DNA of 5,279 nucleotides, taken from NCBI GenBank assembly GCA_028704195.1, contig JAQVLL010000166.1, positions 1 through 5,279 on the forward strand. The letters are read 5' to 3'. Below, piece by piece: positions 1 through 5,279 of the stretch. This DNA comes from Smithellaceae bacterium (GTDB lineage Bacteria; Desulfobacterota; Syntrophia; Syntrophales; Smithellaceae). The stretch's first letter is position 1. Every line of letters starts with the position of its first letter. Below the pieces are notes generated by a model that ran no database searches, was not told the origin of the DNA, and saw only the letters and a list, made by a program, of their open reading frames with translations. The position numbers and the translations under genes were made by a program.

Positions 1-118
1 ATGGACTCTTCATAACTTGAAATAACCGCCGGAGATGGCAATTTTGATTTTCATCATCTGTCTTTTTCTGAAAAATTTCTCTAAATTTGATTACCAGCAG
101 TATGTTCAACTTTTTCAA
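1..118 (-). CDS. Possible start of a downstream gene, cut by the left edge (uncertain)
   Basis: After the stop of the preceding glycosyltransferase, one minus-strand frame opens following a TGA at 122-124 and stays open to the window edge. Candidate starts in that frame are TTG at 116-118, TTG at 107-109 and ATG at 11-13. From the second TTG it would read MNILLVIKFREIFQKK and continue lysine- and glutamine-rich to the edge. The hydrophobic opening NILLVI resembles the first beta strand of a Rossmann-like or glycosyltransferase fold, but the stretch is too short to assign. No good Shine-Dalgarno precedes any of the three starts, and the DNA is AT-rich, so this may be intergenic sequence that is open by chance. 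If the ATG at 11-13 is used, only four codons lie in the window. No function is proposed. Confidence 0.25.
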   Translation of the reverse strand, partial: MKKLNILLVIKFREIFQKKTDDENQNCHLRRLFQVMKSP

Positions 119-147
119 AGGTCACGAAAAGTCTGCCTCGGCCCTCT

Positions 148-1038
148 TTATGCCCGCCCGTGCTTCAGCCATTGCTTGAAATGATTTACACCGTGATAAC
201 CAACCAGCGCACCGAACCTGAGCCATACACCCGCACGGACCATCCAGAATAAAATTCCGGGATACTGATGATGAAAAAACTTTCCGTAGAAACGGATCAT
301 CCCTTTGTGTTTATGCCACTCCACGAAAATCGGCCGGTTTTGGCTGCACACACGAAAGGCATGAAAAACACGAGCCGAAGGAACAAACATGACCTTTCGT
401 CCCTTCTTGCGAAAACGCATGCACAAGTCCAGATCCTCGCAATGCAAAAAGTACGCTTCATCCCATAACCCGATATCGTCGATGGCTTCACGATTCACCA
501 TCATACAGGCCCCGGAAATCGCTTCCACGGTCTCGGGACCGGCCGGCAGGGGAAGATGACGTAGATCAAAGTCGTCAAACAGCTTCGGCCAGCGGTTGTA
601 AAAACGGCGCAGGCCGAACGCGCGGACGAAGGATCTCCATGGTGTCGGCACGGATCGCCGTCCCCCTCCCTGCTCCGTTCCATCAGCATTGAGGAGCAAA
701 CCACCCACCATGCCCACGGAGTCGTCCGACTCCAAAACCTTCCGCATTTCAGAAACCGCATTGGACTCCAGAATACAATCGGGATTGAGAAATAAAAGTT
801 GATTTCCCTTTGCCTGCCGGATACCCTGGTTGCAGGCAGAAGCAAACCCTTTATTGACCAGATTGCGAACAATGATCAGCCGCGCTTCGTTTTTAAAACA
901 GGTGATCAACTGCTCCAGGCTGTTATCCATGGAAGCATTATCAATCACCAGCGCTTCATCAACCTGATGCAAGACACTCTTTATGCAATCCTTAAGAAAG
1001 GAGCCGGAATTGTAATTAACGACAATTACGGAAATCAA
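148..1038 (-). CDS. Family-2 glycosyltransferase (WbbL-like, surface polysaccharide assembly)
   Basis: A 296-residue GT-A fold glycosyltransferase of the COG1216/GT2 type, of typical length. It should transfer a sugar from a nucleotide donor to a growing lipid-linked glycan at the cytoplasmic membrane face. Visible motifs are the N-terminal strand ISVIVVNYNSG (2-12), VIDNASMDNS (31-40) for nucleotide binding, NKGFASACNQG (62-72), and LNPDC (84-88) in the position of the metal-binding DXD. SGACMMVNRE (175-184) follows, then CEDLDLCMRFRKKG (200-213), whose E-D supplies the likely catalytic base. A hydrophobic stretch near 262-280 may contact the membrane; there is no signal peptide. The start is TTG: an in-frame stop lies one codon upstream, the fold begins immediately, and GAGG sits 8 nt before it. 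The previous gene ends 3 bp away in the same frame, suggesting translational coupling. WbbL-like relatives are often rhamnosyltransferases, but donor sugar is not readable here. Confidence 0.93.
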   Translation of the reverse strand: MISVIVVNYNSGSFLKDCIKSVLHQVDEALVIDNASMDNSLEQLITCFKNEARLIIVRNLVNKGFASACNQGIRQAKGNQLLFLNPDCILESNAVSEMRKVLESDDSVGMVGGLLLNADGTEQGGGRRSVPTPWRSFVRAFGLRRFYNRWPKLFDDFDLRHLPLPAGPETVEAISGACMMVNREAIDDIGLWDEAYFLHCEDLDLCMRFRKKGRKVMFVPSARVFHAFRVCSQNRPIFVEWHKHKGMIRFYGKFFHHQYPGILFWMVRAGVWLRFGALVGYHGVNHFKQWLKHGRA

Positions 1039-1041
1039 TTT

Positions 1042-1932
1042 TTATGCCTCACGATATTGACCTGTCCTGCCCAGCAGGCCGTGCCAGATCCCCAGCGTCA
1101 TCATCCGCCAGTGTTCGAGACGTGGCCTTGCAAACAGAGAATAAAAAAAATATTTTAAACACATCCGCCAGCCGTTGGCCAGTTTCCAGTTGCCGGGCGT
1201 CCAACGCTCTTTTGTGAGAAGTACGGCGTTGCGGAAATGATAGTAATGCCTCAATGGACTGTGTAAAGGAAATTTCATGCCGAACATTCTTATCGGGTCA
1301 TATCCAAGGCAATGAGACATCCCCGCATTGCACACACCATAGCACTGATAACCGAATTTGCGGGCCCGTAATCCCCACTCAATGTCCACAAAATCGATAA
1401 AAAAGTCTTCACGCATTCCGCCCACATGATCCAGTACGGCCATGGGAATGAGACAGCCCGATGAAATCAGGTAATCCACCGGCACTATGGCATCCGGCTC
1501 AGAACATGAAAGGCGCTCAAGCCTCAATCCGCGAATCCGGATAAACGGAGGCGGATTCTCATGGCGGGAATCCACATAGCGGGGTCCAACGGCTCCCGCC
1601 GATCTCTCCAGTGCCGCAGATAATAACGCTTGTACCATACCCGGTTCGGGAATGCTGTCCTGATCCATCAGCAAAACGAACCGGCCCTGCATCTGGCGGG
1701 CAAGTTCGATGCCCCTGTTCTGCGCAAAAGCAATGCCCATGTTTTCGTTCAAACGGAGAGCTTTCGCTTTCAGCGGTAAATAACGTTCCGGCTTCAGCTT
1801 CATTTCAATCGAAGAACCGTTGTCTACAATCACAGCCGCTTCTACCTGCCCGATCAGAGCGCTGAGCAGCCGGTCCAGCGCGAAAAGATCGGGCTGATAG
1901 ATAACGATCACGGCAACGATAACCGAATTCAT
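1042..1932 (-). CDS. Rhamnosyltransferase-like family-2 glycosyltransferase
   Basis: A 296-residue GT2 enzyme resembling the bacterial L-rhamnosyltransferase family (RfbF-like, TIGR01556 type), expected to move rhamnose from dTDP-L-rhamnose to an O-antigen or capsule intermediate on the cytoplasmic side. Visible in order, numbered from the ATG: VIVAVIVIYQPD (4-15), VIVDNGSS (34-41), NENMGIAFAQNRGIELA (62-78), the metal-binding DQD within LLMDQDSIPEP (87-97), ISSGCLIP (156-163), DFFIDFVDIEWGLRARKFGY (176-195) with the catalytic acidic pair, HYYHFRN (229-235), and a C-terminus ending GIWHGLLGRTG (281-291). DQDS, FVDIEW and the HYYxFRN stretch are the family's familiar signatures. ATG at 1930-1932 is chosen over TTG at 1936-1938 because GGGG lies 8 nt from the ATG but only 2 nt from the TTG. 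The upstream gene stops 13 bp before. Rhamnose as donor is inferred from family resemblance and from the RgpF-type domain next door. Confidence 0.92.
   Translation of the reverse strand: MNSVIVAVIVIYQPDLFALDRLLSALIGQVEAAVIVDNGSSIEMKLKPERYLPLKAKALRLNENMGIAFAQNRGIELARQMQGRFVLLMDQDSIPEPGMVQALLSAALERSAGAVGPRYVDSRHENPPPFIRIRGLRLERLSCSEPDAIVPVDYLISSGCLIPMAVLDHVGGMREDFFIDFVDIEWGLRARKFGYQCYGVCNAGMSHCLGYDPIRMFGMKFPLHSPLRHYYHFRNAVLLTKERWTPGNWKLANGWRMCLKYFFYSLFARPRLEHWRMMTLGIWHGLLGRTGQYREA
1047..1052 (-). promoter_or_regulatory. Shine-Dalgarno deciding a TTG start
   Basis: Read on the minus strand this is GTGAGG, with the GAGG core 8 nt upstream of the TTG at 1036-1038. It lies inside the last sense codons of the preceding rhamnosyltransferase gene, so ribosomes finishing that gene end on top of it. 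It supports the TTG start of the downstream glycosyltransferase, for which no ATG is available until residue 37, inside the fold. Confidence 0.7.
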
Positions 1933-1940
1933 CTCCAAAA

Positions 1941-1944
1941 CCCC
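1941..1944 (-). promoter_or_regulatory. Shine-Dalgarno of the rhamnosyltransferase-like gene
   Basis: The minus strand reads TGAT GGGG TTTTGGAG ATG: GGGG follows the upstream stop by one base and lies 8 nt before the ATG at 1930-1932. A second purine run, GGAG, directly abuts the ATG and is too close to serve. The site favours the ATG over the TTG two codons earlier. Confidence 0.55.
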
Positions 1945-1945
1945 A

Positions 1946-4900
1946 TCAGGTTTTCACCAGCCCCCTGCCGCAATAATGATCATCCAGAAGGATTGACGAC
2001 ATAAACTCTTTTTCGCGCGGGGACATATCCCCCAAAAAAGCATCCATCAACGCCTGCGCTGTCCGGCATGAAGGTTGAAAATCCGGCAGCAATTTCCGGC
2101 GGACCTGTAGGGCCTCCGCCGTGAAATCCATCGCACCTTCCTGCAAAGACTGTCTCACGGCACAGCAAGTTACTTCTTCAGGATGGATATCAGCATAGCA
2201 GCCCCGGACATGTCCCGAATCAGCAGTTTGATAAAATTCAATCTGCGGTTCATTGCTGCTTAACATCTTTTCCACTTCAAAACTGTATCTGTACATCAGC
2301 GGTGCATTGGATGACTGCCTGACATTTTCAAGAAAACAGCCGCGGATCAAAACACCGTAAGTCTCCGATCGTGATGGTGCCCGCTCATCCGTCATCATGT
2401 AATAACCTTCAATTTTTCTTTTTAATAACGCATTCAGATATCCCTGTACAGACCCGCCGTAGCCAATATCTACCACTGCACATTTTTCACTGGAGGTTAA
2501 ACCTTTGTCTCGCAAATACTGCAGGAGTCCTGCACGCTCCCTCCGGGCCTGGGCAATAATCTCCGGCTGAAGCATCTGAAACAAAGGAATTAAGTGCTTG
2601 ATCTGCCGGTCATCCACCCTCACCTCGGACTCGCGTTCCCATCCCAGACTGCTGCGGACGGCTTTCCAGCGATCGTCATCGAGGCGAAGGCCGAAGCGGG
2701 TGAACAGAAAATGCTCCAGCGTGTTTTGAAAATAAATCATGCGGGCGATTTCCAGAATGTCCTCAAATTTTTCAATCGCCGAAACGCCTGCCGCCCGCCT
2801 GGATACGACGAGATATTCGGAAACCGGGACATCGGCATCGCCGTCCACCCATTTATCGAACACCTCCCGGATGAGTTTCCCCTCCCTGGACAGGAAATAC
2901 AGCCTCTCCACGCCATCGTTTTTCGCATTTTGTAAAAGCCACTGCGCAAAACTCACCAGCAGAGGGCCGACAAGACTGTATCCCAGATGATAGGGGGTTA
3001 CCGGCACCAGGGATGCGGGATCGTACCCGGGGAATCCGACAGGATCAAAATTCCTGCGCACGACCAGCCCGAGAGTAAGTTCTTCATCAATATTTCCGCG
3101 TCCCTCATGATCAGTAATCAGTTCCGAGAATCTGGGAAGGCTGCGCGCCACTTCCACGGGTCTCATCACGTGAATAAACGACGCACCCATATCGGCGGGA
3201 ATCTGCATATCTGAACGTTCATTGTCTCCGATCATCATCAGTTGGCCGGGTTCAATCCCGTAATGATCCAGAACATGTTTATACAACGCGCCGTCCGAGT
3301 CTTTACGAACCCCAATTTCATTGGAGAGAAATAAGCCGTTCCATCCTTCAATGCCTTGTTCATGAAGAATCTTTTCTATGACAGACCGCGGCAAAAACAT
3401 GTCTGTAATCAGCGCAACTTTTTTCCCGGCAGCCAGAGTATCCAGGTACAACTGCACTACTTCTTTCCGCGGCACAAGGCTCTCCTTCTCGGCAAGTTCC
3501 TCCTCACGTCTAATTTTCGACAGATTTTCCGCGTCCAGACCGGTCCATTCTCCGAGGCGGGCATAGATTTCCTCCAGGCTGACATCCCTGCCTTTTGACG
3601 CTCTCGCATCCCGTTCTGCCGCGGCCCGATATTCAAGATAAAGACGCCCGGCATCACCCGCTGCGCGCCTGGCCACAATCTTTTTAATTGATTCCGGATC
3701 CAGCAGGGGACGGCTCAAAAGCGTGTCAAAGATGTCAAAACCAATCAATTTGCTGTCAGCGTAACGAATCTGCCGCAGCACAGATTCATAAGAACGACTC
3801 ATGTATCGGTCCAGCCGCCATGCCGACCAGCCCGGATTTTCTTCGTCCTGAAGGATGCCCGGAGGCATTCCCTGCTTCAATGAACTGAGCACAAACAAAC
3901 GTTCAATACAGTGCGCCAATGTCCCGTCTGTCTGTCCTGATTCTTCCGGAAAATCGTCTTGAGTGATACCCGCCTGAAAGAGAGGAGCCAGTGCATCACC
4001 ACGCGCCCAAAACATGGATCCTGAGGCAACATCAAAATAACCGCGGGGAATCCTTGTAATACCCAGTCTCGGACACCAGATTTCAGCAAGCCGGCGGTTG
4101 GCCAGCCAGGTGTTTGCCATGTAGGGAAGATCGATAAAGTTTTGCGGATAGACAATTCCCCGTGGATTTTCACCCTGCATCAACGTGAAAATCCGGCGCA
4201 CACGGTCTTTACTCCCGAGCAGGGCATTGCAGAGATATTCTCGCCATCCATCTGTTGCGCCTTTATTGTAAAGCGATTTTTTCCCGTGCAAATGGGCGAT
4301 ATAATCATAGCCAGCCAGGACTGCTCCGAAAGTGCAGAAAAGCGGTGCGATGTCGCGTCCCCGGTTTCCGACAATCTTGATATTTACCGCCCCGCAATGG
4401 GGTAACCCGTCAAACTGTTGCCCTGCAATTTCGGCCGCCTCCCGACCGGACACGGAAACAAACAAATCATAAGGAAACGGCATATTTTTCAGACGCTCGG
4501 CAAATTCCGAAATTAAATCAGGATAGAAAATATGGAGGTGAACAGCAACACGCCCTCTGGCCTCTTTCGCCGGCGGCACAAGATTCAGCTCTGTCAACCG
4601 CCCAAAACAATTAGAGCCAAAAGGAGAACTCTCTATGTTGTTTTTCCAGTTTTCATAATGCGGCATTCCCCTGAAAATCAACGGAACATTATGGTATGAC
4701 CATCGAAGAATCCTGTTTCGATAGCGCGGCGGAATCACGTGATAAAATTTTTTGCCAATCCGATACAGGTCATGCTGCAGGCCAGACACCGGAACCTGAC
4801 CCGTTTGAGCACTAAAAGGTTCCCGTCCTCTTTTTAACCGGTCTCCAATCGAACGCAACGGCCGGGTGATCATCCAACTCGTCGATTGGTAAATGGAATC

Positions 4901-5279
4901 AATTTCCCATTGATATTCACCGATCCGCCTGAGATAAACAGCAAGCTGCTTTTCACGATCAGCAATCCGTCGGTTATTTTCATTGATCTGTCTTTCACGC
5001 TCCAATAATATCTGCTCCCGTTGGGCCAGAATTTTTTTCAGCTCCTCATGTTCATAGCGCTCCATCAGACGGCCACCGAGCGCAGCAAAATATTGTTTGA
5101 ATATCTGCTTTTCATCTGTGCTTAACTGAAGCCATGCGCATTTCTTTTCATCTGGCGCATTGTTAAGCTGCAGCACGCCAAGTCCGTTTGAGTGAGTAAA
5201 TTCAAGGCTGGACGGATATTGCTCCTGCAGTTCATTCCAGAGTTGCCATACACCAAAATCGGATTCCCGAACCTGCGTA
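1946..5279 (-). CDS. Multidomain polysaccharide protein: methyltransferase end, coiled coil, RgpF domain, HAD hydrolase, orphan C-terminal region (5' end missing)
   Basis: At least 1110 residues; the start is beyond the right edge. Residues are numbered from the GTG at 5174-5176, an internal valine. Before it 34 residues are visible, including DFGVWQLWNELQEQYP and HSNGLG, typical of the C-terminal end of a class I SAM methyltransferase common in such clusters. Then: a charged coiled coil (37-97), the linker STSWMITRPLR (98-108), and an RgpF-type domain (about 207-437; GNRGRDIAPLF 270-280, HLHGKKS 295-301, SGSMFWARGDAL 385-396). RgpF of streptococci acts in rhamnan backbone synthesis. A HAD domain follows (about 476-674): motif I DIFDT (481-485), T591, K625, and GDNERSD (650-656). 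The C-terminal region (about 720-1076) has LYFLSREGK, YLVVSRRA and VVDIGYGGSVQGYL and matches no activity I can name; it usually accompanies this COG5610-type HAD. No signal peptide or membrane segment is visible, so it is probably cytoplasmic. The downstream transferase starts 13 bp after its TGA. Confidence 0.9.
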   Translation of the reverse strand, partial: TQVRESDFGVWQLWNELQEQYPSSLEFTHSNGLGVLQLNNAPDEKKCAWLQLSTDEKQIFKQYFAALGGRLMERYEHEELKKILAQREQILLERERQINENNRRIADREKQLAVYLRRIGEYQWEIDSIYQSTSWMITRPLRSIGDRLKRGREPFSAQTGQVPVSGLQHDLYRIGKKFYHVIPPRYRNRILRWSYHNVPLIFRGMPHYENWKNNIESSPFGSNCFGRLTELNLVPPAKEARGRVAVHLHIFYPDLISEFAERLKNMPFPYDLFVSVSGREAAEIAGQQFDGLPHCGAVNIKIVGNRGRDIAPLFCTFGAVLAGYDYIAHLHGKKSLYNKGATDGWREYLCNALLGSKDRVRRIFTLMQGENPRGIVYPQNFIDLPYMANTWLANRRLAEIWCPRLGITRIPRGYFDVASGSMFWARGDALAPLFQAGITQDDFPEESGQTDGTLAHCIERLFVLSSLKQGMPPGILQDEENPGWSAWRLDRYMSRSYESVLRQIRYADSKLIGFDIFDTLLSRPLLDPESIKKIVARRAAGDAGRLYLEYRAAAERDARASKGRDVSLEEIYARLGEWTGLDAENLSKIRREEELAEKESLVPRKEVVQLYLDTLAAGKKVALITDMFLPRSVIEKILHEQGIEGWNGLFLSNEIGVRKDSDGALYKHVLDHYGIEPGQLMMIGDNERSDMQIPADMGASFIHVMRPVEVARSLPRFSELITDHEGRGNIDEELTLGLVVRRNFDPVGFPGYDPASLVPVTPYHLGYSLVGPLLVSFAQWLLQNAKNDGVERLYFLSREGKLIREVFDKWVDGDADVPVSEYLVVSRRAAGVSAIEKFEDILEIARMIYFQNTLEHFLFTRFGLRLDDDRWKAVRSSLGWERESEVRVDDRQIKHLIPLFQMLQPEIIAQARRERAGLLQYLRDKGLTSSEKCAVVDIGYGGSVQGYLNALLKRKIEGYYMMTDERAPSRSETYGVLIRGCFLENVRQSSNAPLMYRYSFEVEKMLSSNEPQIEFYQTADSGHVRGCYADIHPEEVTCCAVRQSLQEGAMDFTAEALQVRRKLLPDFQPSCRTAQALMDAFLGDMSPREKEFMSSILLDDHYCGRGLVKT

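Noticed and set aside
10..57. Minus-strand mini-ORF ATGATGAAA... giving MMKIKIAISGGYFKL
   Set aside because: It starts like a real protein but stops after 15 codons at TGA; it has no clear Shine-Dalgarno, and a leader-peptide role would be guesswork.
71..88. AAATTT-AGAG-AAATTT followed by T residues on the minus strand, resembling a terminator hairpin
   Set aside because: The stem is six A-T pairs only, formed by two self-complementary hexamers, with no GC content; too weak to call.
82..118. TTGAAA and TTGAAC hexamers on the minus strand as possible -35 boxes
   Set aside because: No good -10 hexamer lies at 16-18 nt; AT-rich DNA makes such partial matches common.
268..1158. Plus-strand open frames at 268-468 and 799-1158
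   Set aside because: They lie antisense to well-recognised glycosyltransferase genes, show no protein-family features, and follow from the codon pattern of the opposite strand.
1936..1938. TTG as start of the rhamnosyltransferase-like gene
   Set aside because: It would sit only 2 nt from the GGGG ribosome site; the ATG two codons later has proper spacing and leaves the fold intact.
2371..4405. Several plus-strand and alternative minus-strand open frames inside the large gene
   Set aside because: They overlap continuous domain-bearing coding sequence; translations are low in recognisable structure and lack plausible ribosome sites.

Overview
The window is a polysaccharide-assembly locus transcribed entirely on the minus strand. 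In transcription order (right to left) it holds three genes: a very large multidomain protein cut by the right edge (1946 to beyond 5279), a family-2 rhamnosyltransferase-like enzyme (1042-1932), and a second family-2 glycosyltransferase (148-1038). A weakly supported start of a fourth gene runs off the left edge. The genes are 13 bp and 3 bp apart. Both internal starts have a Shine-Dalgarno sequence, and no promoter or terminator is visible between them, so this looks like the middle of one operon for a cell-surface glycan (O-antigen, capsule or a similar rhamnose-containing polymer).

The large protein is the centrepiece. The visible part reads: the last ~35-45 residues of what looks like a SAM-dependent methyltransferase, a charged coiled coil, an 'STSW..T.PLR' linker motif, an RgpF-type (rhamnan synthesis F) domain, a HAD-superfamily hydrolase domain, and a long C-terminal region of unknown activity. 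The reading frame stays open to the right edge, so the GTG at 5174-5176 is internal and the true start lies outside the window.

Together the genes suggest that the two small transferases add sugars (at least one probably L-rhamnose) to a lipid-linked glycan at the cytoplasmic face of the inner membrane. The large protein could combine chain extension, modification and possibly termination. This division of labour is inference from family membership; acceptor, donor and linkage cannot be read from sequence.

The host is probably a Gram-negative bacterium with fairly balanced base composition. Such multidomain proteins are common in deltaproteobacterial and other proteobacterial O-antigen clusters, but no marker here fixes the taxon. 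The first ~120 bases are visibly more AT-rich than the rest. No RNA gene, mobile element, CRISPR array or notable DNA repeat was seen.
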